Positions 11,376-22,070 of a DNA stretch of 64,000 bases are shown piece after piece. Position 1 is the stretch's first letter. Each line of letters starts with the position of its first letter. Position numbers and translations under genes: made by a program. The stretch comes from Cricetomys ansorgei. Lineage: Eukaryota; Chordata; Mammalia; Rodentia; Nesomyidae. The DNA is taken from NCBI GenBank assembly GCA_026225945.1, contig JAMJFZ010001133.1, forward strand, positions 11,956,001 through 12,020,000, read 5' to 3'. The notes beneath the pieces were generated by a model. The model did not search any database. It had not been told where the DNA came from and was given only the letters and a program-made list of their open reading frames with translations.

Positions 11376-12343
11376 CTAGAAGGACAGGAGAGCTGCCATT
11401 GACATGTCAAATGTTAAGGCTCCTGGAGTTTCTCTCATTCAGAACAACGACTGGAAAATCCCTGGAATCTCTGTGATGAAACTGTTATGTTCACACCCAT
11501 CAGAGTGACAGGCCACGCATGGCTTATTTTATGTGATCTTGGTACCTTGCTCATCACAGATGTTTACAGGGGAGGAACCAAAGGCTCACTACTATCCCAT
11601 GTCATGCTTAGGTTCTAGGTTTTTTCCTCTTCAATTGTGACAGTAGTAGATAAATCAGTGGTGTGTGTGTGAAGTTGAAGTTACATGAAAAAAGTCCATT
11701 CATTGATATGGGAGAAAAAGCTGATAGACACCTTGAGGGACATAAAACCTTCAAGATCATGGGATTGTGTGGGCTGTGGTAGTGCTAAGAAGCTAAGTGA
11801 GAAGCTAAGTTTTAAGTGGACAAAGTCCAGGAGGACCTGCCTGGGGCACAGGAGAGAGAGAAGATGAGAACTAGGCAGAAGAAGGCTCTGGATATTGTCT
11901 ACTTGAGGACAAAACCCACCTCTGTGCATGTACCTGGCTCTTGCATGGGTTTCCTACCTCTGATAACTGACAGGACAGTTCCCAAACACTGCCCAGGATT
12001 TTCAATGGTGTGACATGTGATGGACACATCCCAAGCTGAAAATACCGTGAATCAAAAGTGTCTTCAATCTCCCTACCCAAGTGAACATCACGGAACAGAA
12101 ACCCGGTGCTGTAGGATTGCAGTTCATGATGTGGAATAAAGATAAAAGCAAATCTAAATTATGTTTTTACAAACAATTTTTTCAACAATATAAAGTCAAA
12201 AAAAATAGGGCAAATCACTGCCAACCAAAGCTTGTTTCTATAGCACCGAGTCTTCATTATTGTGATTTCTTTCTTATTGTGATTTCTTCTTCTTGCGTTA
12301 GAAAAGGCTGGCTGTGGACTTATAAACACATTGTCTCACTTAC
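11376..12343 (-). other. Frem2: Frem2 intron J-K (1.0 kb)
   Basis: I recognise no interspersed repeat or exon here. The small open frames between 11681 and 12383 have no recognisable homology. Confidence 0.6.
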
Positions 12344-12474
12344 CTGTGTCTCTGCTACCATATTTTCATCTGGCTTTAGGTGAACAGTGAAGGCCTCCCT
12401 CATCTCTCTTACCCCGTCGAAGATTACTTCAATTTCAACAACGTGCTGGGTTTCCCCTTCCTTAAACTCGATTT
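12344..12474 (-). CDS. Frem2: Frem2 exon J: second half of Calx-beta 5
   Basis: 131 bp, phase 1-0, local residues 555-598. Acceptor TTTATTTGTAG, donor ACACAG|GTAAGT. It encodes [35 protein letters not shown] and [29 protein letters not shown] is the classic F-x-x-GE strand of a Calx-beta domain. The acidic site is weakened to [11 protein letters not shown], without the second aspartate and the YE pair. The exon ends exactly between codons; this is the first break from the phase-1 run. Confidence 0.94.
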
Positions 12475-12701
12475 CTACAAATAAAAAAAAAAAGTCACTG
12501 ATTTAATCTTTTGCGTATGAACCTGAGATCTTCTCGGCCTGTGGCTTACAATAAGGACACTGTGCACTGAGGTACATCTGTTTGTGCATGTGTACACTTA
12601 CTTAAAGGGAATCAAATCTAACTAATAACTTACTGCTATCATCTGTACTATACTGTGATCTCTTCCCTCCTTCCCTCGCTCGCTCTCTTTACGCATGCAT
12701 A

Positions 12702-12752
12702 TGTGTGTGTGACACACACACATATGCACACACACACACGCACACACACAGG
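12702..12752. repeat. (CA)n-rich tract
   Basis: Interrupted TG/CA units around a TGTGTGACACACA symmetry point. Confidence 0.9.
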
Positions 12753-12754
12753 CT

Positions 12755-13035
12755 CGCACACCGTGTATGTGCATGTGCCTGTGGATATGGAGAGGCCAGG
12801 TACCAGGTGTCCTGCTCTATCATGTCTCACCTTGTTCCCTTGAGACGCTCTCTCTTGCTGGGCCTAGAGCTCGGCTGGTGTCCAACAAGCCCTGTCCGTT
12901 TTCCCATCTCCGCCCACCACAGTGCTAGGGTGCCAGGCATCCAGGCATGGGGAGCCGGGACAGGTGCTGGGATTTGAACCTAGATCTGGTGATTGACTAG
13001 CAAGCACTCTTACCTGCTGAGCCATCTCCACGGTC
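12755..13035. repeat. Unnamed rodent dispersed repeat, copy 1
   Basis: GGATATGGAGAGGCCAGGTA through GGTGCTGGGATTTGAACCTA to GCTGAGCCATCTCCACGG. A second copy lies at 16715-17018. I recognise the family as a common rodent repeat but cannot name it safely. Confidence 0.5.
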
Positions 13036-13747
13036 ACCACGCTAATACTTTCTACTACTCTATTCTACTCTATTCTATCCGAAGGAAAATTCTAATCATA
13101 GCTTACGAAGTTGATTTGTCGACCCACAGTTTGTCAACTGCTGAGTGACCGGACAGTGAGTAGCGTCCATATCGGGCTGTCGACAGATAACTTCCCCCTT
13201 CAGCCCACAGATTTCCTAAGCTGATGAGGCCCATTGACTGCAAACAGGACCACAGGTAGGAATGGCCAGGTGCCGGTGGCATTTAGGAGGATATGAATCG
13301 TTTTAAGTGTATTTCCAAATTATATTTCTAAAGCACCGACTCTCACTGTACTCAGAAACAAGTTGTTACAAGCGAACGGCAATGTTTTCTCCCTCACCAG
13401 TCCCCACTCAGCAAGGAGTGCTACACTGTCCTGAAAACGCAAATCCTAGGGCACTTTGCTAATCACTTATTTTTTTAAAAGTTAAAGTATTAAGATTGTC
13501 GGGTTTTGCTGAAGTCTGAGTAGCAGACCTTACCGCCGAAGCTGGGTCAACGACAGTGCTATTTCCTGATGCACCTGCAGTCTCTCAAGTAACAATTACT
13601 TATGGCAGGAAACTGCATCTCTGATGGACTTCCCACCTACTTTTGTTCTTCAAACATTTGTATTACAATTATAAAGCAAAATTTAAACAATTCAGTTATT
13701 AATCGACACGATTAAAATTTCCGTTCCAATTCTGGACACAACCCCCC

Positions 13748-13772
13748 ACACGCACACACACACACACACACA
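13748..13772. repeat. (CA)n microsatellite
   Basis: Short CA run following CCCCCCACACG. Confidence 0.95.
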
Positions 13773-14084
13773 ATTAGCCTTTTGATGCTCATTGAGTTCA
13801 ACAGTCTTGAATTTTTTTTAACCCCGAAGAGAAACAGGACTATGAGATGAGCTAATTATTTCTGGCCTGCTAATTGGTTTTTAATTTTTTTAGAAGAAAA
13901 TTTTTGTGTATGTTTATTGTATGCAATGTGATGCTATAAAATAATTTGGCTTGGTGTGTGTGGTGTGACTTTTAAAAATCGCCTTCTTACGCTAAAAATA
14001 TTAGAGAATTTCATAGGAAAACTGAATGAAAAAAGAAATGAAAAGGAAAAGAATATGACTGCTTTTAGGTATGCTGGGGAGAAA

Positions 14085-14500
14085 GTTCATCATATATATG
14101 TGGGAGAATACAGTAGATGTGAGGGAGAGCATAGCCAGGGGCAGAGACATCTGGGGGAGTCCAGGGTGGACATGATCAGACTGAGCTGCCCTGCCATGTG
14201 AGGAGAGTTGGGTAGAGGGGAGAAGAAAGACAGGAAAGAGGGGAACCTGGAGACCAAGAGACCAGGAGGCCAAAAGAGGCCAAGAGAGACCAAGAGAGGA
14301 GGGCAATCAAAATGGCTGGATTATACAGGGAAGAGCAGCCAGCCCCCTGGGCTGGAGAGTTCAGTGTTGGGGGTGGGTTATGTGAGCCAGGAGGACCTTG
14401 TCACAGGTAGGGGCAGAGGGATGCTGGGAGAATCTGGAGGCCAGGTCTACTTTGATATGTTCAATAGGTATCTCAGCCAGCAGTTTGGAGTTTGAGATAT
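14085..14500. repeat. G/A-rich dispersed repeat candidate
   Basis: A purine-rich stretch with degenerate AGACCAAGAGA and GAGGCCAAGAGA units, then AATGGCTGGATTATACAGGG. It looks like a known rodent dispersed repeat, possibly LTR-associated; not named with confidence. Confidence 0.4.
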
Positions 14501-15997
14501 AACAAAAACACAGGTACTTAAGTGCTTTCTCACAAGGTAAGCGTCAGCGAAAGGTTCCTAGGGGCTTTTCTTCACAGTGGACTTTCTGGTTGGCCAGCAT
14601 TCCAGCCTCTGTTTTCCTCGCTTCGCTTACTCCCATTTCTGTACTGCACTTTGTAAGCTTTCAAGTTTTTACAGCCCCTGAGTTACACAAACCAAACGTC
14701 TAAGACATTTAAAAACAATTCATCGTAAACATTTCAGAGATTGTTTCTTGATGTGCATTTTCCACATGAGATTTAAGTTTCTCGTCACCTTTGCCTTATT
14801 CTGTCATTTCATTTCATAGAACAAGAAACTTTTATGGTAATGTTTTTTTTTTCCTATTTGATTAGGCATGACCCCAATTTAGATTAAAAAATGAAAAATT
14901 AAAAAACATGTGTTATAAAAAAAAATGTCAAATTTTATTATAAACAACAAGCTCATATTTAGGGGCTACTTGACATCCAGGTAAATTTAGCATTGCTTAA
15001 CTTTGTTTGGCTTTGTCTGTAGTTCACTACATATTTATAATTTTGCTCTGTTCACTAAAAGAATAATTTCATATCTAAGATGAACAATTTCTGTTAAAAA
15101 GTTATATAGTGATATTCAGCAAGTTTTACTTTCACATAAAATCTGTTCATCATAGACATGACCAACTTCAGTAATTTTGTGATTTGGTAGCAATTTGGTT
15201 TTATTTTCATGACTTTTGAATTACATATGATGTACTCCAAAGTCTGGGAATAACATTGACTGTTTGGGCAAAAGAAATTAAACTCTTCTGTAGAAGCTGT
15301 TATGGTCCTGTTACTTATTAATTTTGTTACTGATCCGATAACACCCGTCAGTCATTTTTAACATTTTGTTAGTGAGTCAGAAAATCAAGGTAACTGCCCA
15401 GAATGTTGTGATTGACAAGAAATAAGATGTAGAAAAGCAGGAAGAGTTAGCCGATGAGCAGAATTTATGCTTTTGCTATCAGCAAATAAGACGGAGAGAC
15501 AGCGAGAGAGAGAGGGAGGAGCATCTGTTTGTTTTACCAGCTCATAAAAGTAAATGAAGGGACGCTCTCCAAACTTGTGCATGGAAGAAATGACAGGCGA
15601 TCAGAGTAGCCCCTACACCTCAGAGAACTGAAGGTTGCTGGGGCTGGAACTGTATTATCTTTTCGCTGTCCCATGTTCCTGTTAGCGTAAAGCGTTCTAG
15701 CTTTAACATCTGACCAGAGCTGTTCAGCACAGTTATCACACACTCTCCAATTCACAGCAACATATGTGGTAGTGTCTGACCACTGAAAGGCAGTAAATCT
15801 CACAGTCAGTAGGTACAAAACACACAGGTCTTTCTCGAAATTTCCTTAAGAGAAAATTCTGGAGATTCTGCTCTTTGTAATTCGAGAGGCAGTTTAAAAG
15901 AACACATTTATTTTCATTTTTCTTCCTTTCCTCTAGGTCCCAGCTCCAACAAGTGCTGCTGTGATCCAGCTGCTGACAGACCCTGGGAGACCCATAC

Positions 15998-16180
15998 CTT
16001 CTGATACAGGGTGATAATCCTCTCCGGAGGTGGCCGAGCCATCTTTAGTATGTACTCTCACGATGGAAACCTTTGAAGTGTCTCCTTTGCGGATCACCGG
16101 AATTTTGACTACCACTGACTCTCCTGGTTCTCTGGGTTCAGTGACAATAAATTTGGTTTCTCCAAATCTGATAACAGCTT
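15998..16180 (-). CDS. Frem2: Frem2 exon I: first half of Calx-beta 5
   Basis: 183 bp, phase 1-1, local residues 494-554. Acceptor CCCCATTCGTAG, donor GAAG|GTATGG. It encodes [39 protein letters not shown] and [20 protein letters not shown]. This is the most canonical Calx-beta first half in the window: [20 protein letters not shown] is the entry, and [18 protein letters not shown] matches the family T-x-DGTA-x-GxDY turn exactly in spacing. It is the last of nine consecutive exons that are multiples of three with phase 1 at both ends. Confidence 0.96.
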
Positions 16181-16297
16181 CTACGAATGGGGAAAACACA
16201 GACAAATTAAGTTGCTGGTAAAGGGTGGTGGGGTGGACGTTTTCTTCATTTCTGTTTCTTTCCACTTGGATGACTTTTATTTTTATTATTAAAAAGA

Positions 16298-16354
16298 ATA
16301 ATAATAATAATAATAATAACATTATTATTATTATTATTATTACTATTATTATTA
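16298..16354. repeat. (AAT)n/(ATT)n palindromic tract
   Basis: An (AAT)n run up to about 16319 is followed after one C by an (ATT)n run. Each arm is about 21 bases, so the tract can fold on itself. It lies about 120 bp upstream of the exon I acceptor. Confidence 0.95.
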
Positions 16355-16624
16355 CACTCTTGGCTTCTCTATGTTGTGATTAGTGTGACTACTTCTGTAG
16401 GAGATGCTGTTCAGTGTTAAGCCTAGATCCTTCCTGGGAAACAGCGAGTCCACAGAGGGCATGTCCTCTGGGTTGTCTCTTTGTCCCATACATCCTACAA
16501 GAGCAGGCCATTGAGAAGGGGCATGGAAGGGGGGCCCACTAGCATTTGTAGGAGAGAGGGCAGGGATGAAGGCTTGTGCTTTAGTATGCAGGCATAAGTC
16601 ACAGCCTTCTCAATCAGCTTTGTC

Positions 16625-16705
16625 ACTTTTTAATTTTGCAGTGTTGGGATTGAACTCAGGGTCCTGCACATGTTAGGCAAGTACACGACCATTGAGCTAG
16701 AGCCA
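16625..16705 (-). repeat. ID/RSINE1-like SINE remnant
   Basis: GTGTTGGGATTGAACTCAGG and GTTAGGCAAGTACACGACCA are the reverse ID/B4 head. Confidence 0.55.
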
Positions 16706-16714
16706 AAGCTTTTC

Positions 16715-17018
16715 AGCTTATCAGTTATTTTTATGTGTGCAATGTGTGCACATCGAGGCCTGAAGTTGGCATTGGGGGTCTTCCTCCATTATTCCCCACT
16801 TTCTTTCTGAGCCAGAGTCCTTTACTGAACCTGGAGCTTGCCAATTTGGCTAGTCTAGCTAGCCAGCTTGCCCCCAGTGATCCTGCCTTAGCCTCCCAAG
16901 TGAAGTAGGGGGTTACTGGCAGGCTTCTATACCTGCTCAGCTTTCATGTGGGTACTAGGGACCTAAACCTCATACTTGTCTGGTAAGTATTTTATCTACT
17001 GAGCATCTCACCAGCCCC
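16715..17018. repeat. Unnamed rodent dispersed repeat, copy 2
   Basis: CGAGGCCTGAAGTTGGCATT, AACCTGGAGCTTGCCAATTT, then ATCTACTGAGCATCTCACCA. Same layout as 12755-13035. Confidence 0.5.
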
Positions 17019-17211
17019 AAAATTTATCAGTTTGGGGGACCTATTTTATTCCCCACTTGTTTTCATATGTCTCAATTCTTTGCAAGTCCTAATGGGAAAA
17101 AGAGAGTTCTTTTCTGAGCCACCTAGGAATGGGTGCAGGGGGGTGGGGGTGGGGGCGGGACATGGACTTCAGTTCTGGATTCACTGTTTAGCAAAAGCAG
17201 TGACTTCTTAC

Positions 17212-17376
17212 TGTCAGCATCATCCTGGATCTTTATCAGAGTTTCATTGTGTTCGCCGACTCCAGCCCCAAAGGCAGAGCTGCTCTGCGGTGTGCCAAGC
17301 ACCAGGCGCAGCTCCTCCGTGTCCTCGTACAGATCATCATCCATCAGCTCCAGGACACATGGCTTCTCTATCTCCC
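17212..17376 (-). CDS. Frem2: Frem2 exon H: second half of Calx-beta 4
   Basis: 165 bp, phase 1-1, local residues 439-493. Acceptor TTTGCTCCAG, donor GACA|GTAAGA. It encodes [39 protein letters not shown] and [36 protein letters not shown] is a full acidic Calx-beta signature like that of domain 2. NETL is a potential N-glycosylation sequon. Four plus-strand open frames across this exon are antisense shadows. Confidence 0.95.
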
Positions 17377-18571
17377 CTGGAGCAAAGACAGTGACACATT
17401 ACAGAAGGATACGCCAACAGCTGGAACAAAGCACCACTAACTGCAAGGTGTTGCTCCCTCCTGCTCTTCCAGTGCAAAGAATGCCGTTGGTAGTAAGCCT
17501 TGGGTAAATATTTACTGAATATGTAACTATTTGAACACAGGCCCATATTTTCGTAAGGATTTCTGTCATTTCTCTTCTTATAGTCTAGCATTCACCTTAG
17601 AAAGCGAAGGAAAAAGAAAATACCAGTTTTGTGCATGAATTCCCAGAGCTGTAAGTGCGCCAACAGATCACTGCTGATTGGCCCTTGTGAATCCAACCGA
17701 ATATACTAGTTTCTCATGTTACTAACTTTTGGCTTGTTGAGCAGATCATCGATCCCAAACAATTAGATTCTTGCCTCTAATAACTGAGACAAATATTTTA
17801 TAGCCCTAACTTTCTCCAATCTCATTAAAAATTCTTTAAAACTTGGTGGCTGTATGATAGACTAGCTTACGGATGCACAGATCCTTACTGTTGACCACTT
17901 AAGTTGTTCTCAATATTCCATCGACACGAGCAAAAACTTTACACACATTTGCACTTCTTTTCTTTAGAATAGGTTCCACAACATTAAACTATTAGGTCAA
18001 CGTAGTGAAATATCTAAAGATAAATATATATATTAAAATTATGGGTACATTTTTCCTAGTAACATTTGAACATCAAGTTTAATTTCCAGCCTTGAGAAAT
18101 GTGCAGATTTGATAAGTTCTTGTGCACTGAGTTCTGAACTAACCATAAAATACATCATTAGGAATCAAAAGGTTAATGAAAAGACCCCACCGCTGTCTAT
18201 TCAACCGGTTACAATGCGTGTGCCTGGCCATTTCGTGCACATAAACTCATGCTGTCAACTTGTTGGAAAATTGGGAAACCTGATTTCACTGTATTTCCTG
18301 ATGACATATTTTTTTTTTTCAATCTACATTTGGTGCCTTTCAATCACATATAAAAATTTCAAGGGCTTATGCCACTATCTCCATAAGCTTGACAACCCGA
18401 GTTCAATCCTCCAGACCCATATGGTGGGAAGGAGAGAAATCCGTACTCACAGAACTTGTCTTCTGACTTCTTGTGTCAGCTGCGGCATGCGCACGCCCTT
18501 CCCCCAAGCTCATACACACAGAATAAATAAACATAATAAAAGATTTAAAACATTTTCGAGCTCATACATAC
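17377..18571 (-). other. Frem2: Frem2 intron inside Calx-beta 4 (1.2 kb)
   Basis: It contains one plus-oriented B2-class SINE (about 18362-18545) whose A-rich end abuts the exon G donor. The remainder is AT-rich intron without recognisable elements. Confidence 0.7.
18362..18545 (+). repeat. B2-class SINE next to the exon G donor
   Basis: GACAACCCGAGTTCAATCC, CATATGGTGGGAAGGAGAGA, then a GCATGCGCACGCCCTTCCCC segment and the tail AATAAATAAACATAATAAAA. It ends about 25 bp from exon G. Confidence 0.65.
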
Positions 18572-18769
18572 CAGGAAGGAATGTGACAACAGAGACGTCG
18601 GTATTTGGGCGTTCTTCAAAGTCCATCATCACCTGCGCAGACCCCTGCCTTGTGTAGCATCTCACGGAGGACCTGTGCTGGATGTCACCGCTGCGGTAGA
18701 TCATCGCCACCACACGTCCATCGTTCTCACTGCAAGTGTACACTCTTTCTTTGAATTGCATCTTAGGCA
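18572..18769 (-). CDS. Frem2: Frem2 exon G: first half of Calx-beta 4
   Basis: 198 bp, phase 1-1, local residues 373-438. Acceptor TTTTTTCACAG, donor CCTG|GTATGT. It encodes [58 protein letters not shown] and [23 protein letters not shown] is the entry strand and [19 protein letters not shown] the turn that reads T-x-DGTA-x-GxDY in canonical domains. The reading frame is open through the donor, so the end is set by GTATGT and by the phase of the next exon. A SINE A-tail lies about 25 bp beyond the donor. Confidence 0.95.
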
Positions 18770-19324
18770 CTGTGAAAAAACAAACTCACGGGTCATAATG
18801 AGCAGAGATGTCCTTCATTAAAAATGACATTTCAGAAGACGTGGTTTAATGTAAATAAGGCAATAAATGAGAAGAATAGTATCTTGGTCTCTACTCAGTT
18901 ACTTGCCAACGTTTTGACCTTGGGCAAATCACTGTAAAAGTTTTTCTTTCCTTGTCATTGCAACTTTCATCTGCCTCTTTTGTGGAGTAAGCATATGCAG
19001 TGAAAGCTGATGAAGTAGATAAAACTGGAGACCTTCAGATATTTGTATTAAAACTGCTGCATAGCTTAATTCTCTTGGTATGAAAAACATTAAATATTAT
19101 GCACATAATTACAAGTACATTTTATGCAGGAATGGTAGGGAAAACTGAGGAGCGTGTACATATGCTAGTTTTAGGTGACACCTAAGCTAGATCAGTCATA
19201 CACAGGTCTCATTGGTAACAGGTTCCTTTCTTCCAAGCACCATTGGAATCATTGTGGTAGGAAAGTATCAAGTTTTCCCTTGTGAGTTATGATATTTAGA
19301 GATGCTTGCTATGAACAATTTTTG

Positions 19325-19845
19325 TGTAGCAATTTCCTCCAAGACAAACCTCTACCTCGGAGTGAAGCTCACTAAGATAATGAATATTTAAAGGCAGCTG
19401 AAACAACCAGATGTTCTGAGGGGAGTGAAACACTCCATCCTTCAAGGAAGCTCCTTAAATTCAGGGGATAAACAACTCAAAAGCTCCAGGAAGTCCCTGA
19501 AACTGACCAGATTCACTAGCTCCCACCCTTTCCTAAGAATATATAAAGCAGTTGACACTGTAGAAAGATATTCTCAGACAAGCTGAGCTGTCTGAAAAAA
19601 GGCAGACTAGCCAGCCCACACTACTTAGAAGAGACACTCTCCAACCTGTTGAGCTGCCTGCACATGTGCAGTGTGCTCCAGGTTTCTATCTTTTGTGAGC
19701 TGTCACTCATGCTGGGCTGGGCTTTAGTGATGTAGCTGCCTTTGAGTCATTTTTGATATTTCTATAAGTAACTCCAATAGACCTTACAGATTCAACCAGC
19801 TGGACTCTTGATGGTATTCTTACTTTGGTCTCCTTAGGAGTAGTG
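19325..19845 (+). mobile_element. Solitary LTR candidate (old rodent endogenous retrovirus type)
   Basis: A region with a TATA-like box AATATATAAAGCAG near 19540 and downstream text (GAGCTGTCACTCATGCTGGG, TTTTTGATATTTCTATAAGT) that resembles rodent ERV LTRs I remember. No paired LTR, internal genes or clear target duplication were seen; both borders are approximate. Confidence 0.45.
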
Positions 19846-20104
19846 GCACACAATAACAGTATATTTGACATTAGATTAAAGAAACCTGAGGTGTGGCTGG
19901 GTGATGGAAGGGCTATGGCGTTAATTGGAAAAACTCTGTGGATACTCAAAGGTTTATGAAGTAGCACGCAGCTCCATGCATGTGGTGAAATGTTTGAACA
20001 TTTAAGACACCAATGACAATCCCACATTGTTCTTTCAAATATAAAAAGACTAGCGATTTTCTTTAAAGAGTGTATAATTCTATCAAAATGAGCAGGAGGA
20101 GAAA

Positions 20105-20510
20105 AGATGTTGGGTATCTGTAGAGTGAATAATGTCTCCTATGCCAACATCTTATATGTTGAAATCATACCTGAGTGCCTTGATAGTAGACAGGGTAATC
20201 AAGTTAAAGGTCATTACTATGGATTCCATTCCAATATGCCAGGTATTCTCACGTCAAAGGAAGAAGTGGTCATGCAGATGTCTGAAGAGGGAGGATGATG
20301 CGAAGAGGCACAGGGACAAGATGGCCACTTACACGTTAGTGAGAGAGGTCTGTGGCATCTTTCCCTGTAGCCTCAAATGGAACCAATGTTGCCAACTCTC
20401 ACTTAGGCTTCTCACTAGTAGTGCAGAGGCTGCTGCTGTTCAAGCTATCTGGTCTGTGGCTCTTTACAATGTCAGCAAATGCACACAGGGGTATACAGCT
20501 TATCACCCTA
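20105..20510 (+). mobile_element. MaLR-like LTR remnant
   Basis: CATCTTATATGTTGAAATCA, then GGCACAGGGACAAGATGGCC, and near the end TCTGGTCTGTGGCTCTTTAC. This order fits ancient mammalian MST/MLT1-type LTRs. Strongly diverged; borders approximate. Confidence 0.4.
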
Positions 20511-20586
20511 CCTGCCATTTATATAAATCCAGTCCTATCATTATAAGTTTCTTTTTTTAATCATTGTAAAATTTAAAGTCACTCAC

Positions 20587-20796
20587 AGTCTGAGGCAGAG
20601 TCATTTATAGACACCGTGGCCTTGCTGGGCTCGCCAAGGGCGGCGTTCATGGGCATTCGAAGTACCAATTCAAACTTCTCGATTCCCTCCAGCACTGGTC
20701 GCCCCAGGTCATCCAGAATAACAACGCGAACAGTCTGCATGCTGACTCCAGGTGCAAAATCCAAATTGCGACTGATCCCCACATAATCCGTTCCGG
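20587..20796 (-). CDS. Frem2: Frem2 exon F: second half of Calx-beta 3
   Basis: 210 bp, phase 1-1, local residues 303-372. Acceptor TGGTTTTAG, donor GACT|GTGAGT. The translation begins [19 protein letters not shown] and ends [11 protein letters not shown]. The acidic segment is [20 protein letters not shown]; here the DD pair is kept but the YE part is replaced by a GRPVLEGIE insertion, so Ca2+ binding by this domain is less certain. [14 protein letters not shown] and the closing strand ATVSIND match the other domains. The last base T joins TG of the next exon as leucine. Confidence 0.95.
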
Positions 20797-21596
20797 CTAA
20801 AACCATTAACGAGAGGATTATTTACATGCGGATTAATTTTTTAAAAGAAACAAATTATAAAGATAAATGGACAGTGAATGTCTTAGAATCAGAGAACAAC
20901 AAAATACTGCCGAGAAGTACATTTAACGGACAAGATGGAAAAGATTGGCAGCTACATGGTTGTTGATGTTCTGAATCAAAGACGGGTTCTAACATTTATC
21001 TCCAACGGCTGCATTTGAATTACATATTTTAGCATTGCATATTATCTCTCTCCCATCTTTATTAAAGCCCCTTCATAACCAGTTCTAAACAATCGACATA
21101 TAAATCAAATACATGGTAAAACAGGTAGAACAGATACATTTAAATTTCGTTCATATCAATTAAATATTTATCTTATTTCTGTTTCTGGAGTGACTATTTG
21201 ACTTAGGGGCATCACGGCCTGTTGGTCAGAACTCAACATATCTCCATGCCAAGTTTCCTTGATTCGCACACTCACCGCAGGCAGCAAAAGCAAATGTCAA
21301 TTCCACAGATGTATTTTGATATTTGATTAAGCATCATTTAGACCACATAGTACACTTGCAGCATTGACAGATCCGTTTACGTGTAAAGTTGTTACAAATA
21401 CAATTGTCTTAATCGTCAGCCACAGTGTCCAAGAAGGCTTGAGAGCGGGGGCGGTTATTCCATAGTTTGTTTCTCTTTGTTCTCAATAATCTTGCTATTC
21501 TAATTCTCATTTTGTACCTATTTTATCACAGAATATGCAACTGTGAGTGAATCTGTCTTTGATTCATTAAAAAAAACAGCAACAGCCATATCTCGT

Positions 21597-21690
21597 ATGG
21601 CTGGAGGTGCAGTTCAGTGAAGGGGTGTGTGCTGGGCACGTGCAAAGACTTGAGTTCCGTCTTCAGAATCCACAAACAAAACCAAATGCA
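21597..21690 (+). repeat. Possible ID-like SINE remnant
   Basis: GGAGGTGCAGTTCAGTGAAG and CTTGAGTTCCGTCTTCAG loosely match an ID head with an A/C-rich tail. Confidence 0.35.
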
Positions 21691-21799
21691 TGAAAACATA
21701 TGTTTCCTTGTGCTTCTTTTGTATTTTAGTTTTTTTTATTACTTTTCTTTATGTATACCTTTTACTCTGATTTGAATTTCATTTTTAAAAATGAATAAT

Positions 21800-22070
21800 T
21801 TGCCTGGTGTAGTGGTGGACACATTTAGTTCCAGGTGGAGGCACACAAGATCTCCAAAAAAGACCCTGACTCAAAAGTGGGAGGGGGTGCTGGGCATAGT
21901 GGTGTATGCCTTTAATCCTAGCCATCAGGAGGAGGCTGAAACAGGCAGATCTTTGTGAGTTCAAGGCCAGCCTGGTCCACATAACAAGTTCAAGATTAGC
22001 CTAGTCTACATAGCAAGCTCCAAGTCAGCCAGAGCTACACAGTGAGACTCTGTGCAAAAAATAAAAAATA
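21800..22070 (+). repeat. B1 SINE preceded by a partial B1-like segment
   Basis: TGCCTTTAATCCTAGCCATC, AGTTCAAGGCCAGCCTGGTC, then a repeat of the AGCCTAGTCTACATAGCAAG type and GAGACTCTGTGC. A truncated B1-like segment (GCCTGGTGTAGTGGTGGACA) precedes it. Confidence 0.75.

Larger units (their letters stand above)
12475..15997 (-). other. Frem2: Frem2 intron inside Calx-beta 5 (3.5 kb)
   Basis: It holds a (CA)n and an unnamed dispersed repeat (12702-13035), another (CA)n near 13748, and a G/A-rich repeat-like stretch (about 14085-14500). 13040-13740 and 14500-15990 show no named element. A 94-codon open frame at 15534-15818 has no recognisable homology. Confidence 0.7.
16181..17211 (-). other. 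Frem2: Frem2 intron between Calx-beta 4 and 5 (1.0 kb)
   Basis: Nearly all repeat: an (AAT)n-(ATT)n palindrome at 16298-16354, an ID/RSINE1-like piece at 16625-16705, and a dispersed repeat at 16715-17018 of the same family as that at 12755-13035. Confidence 0.7.
18770..20586 (-). other. Frem2: Frem2 intron between Calx-beta 3 and 4 (1.8 kb)
   Basis: Most of it looks like old LTR material: a solo-LTR candidate with a TATA-like box (about 19325-19845) and a MaLR-like stretch (about 20105-20510). 18780-19320 shows nothing I can name. Confidence 0.6.

Noticed and set aside
18109..18657. Plus-strand 182-codon open frame
   Set aside because: Crosses a SINE and runs antisense into exon G; chance reading frame.
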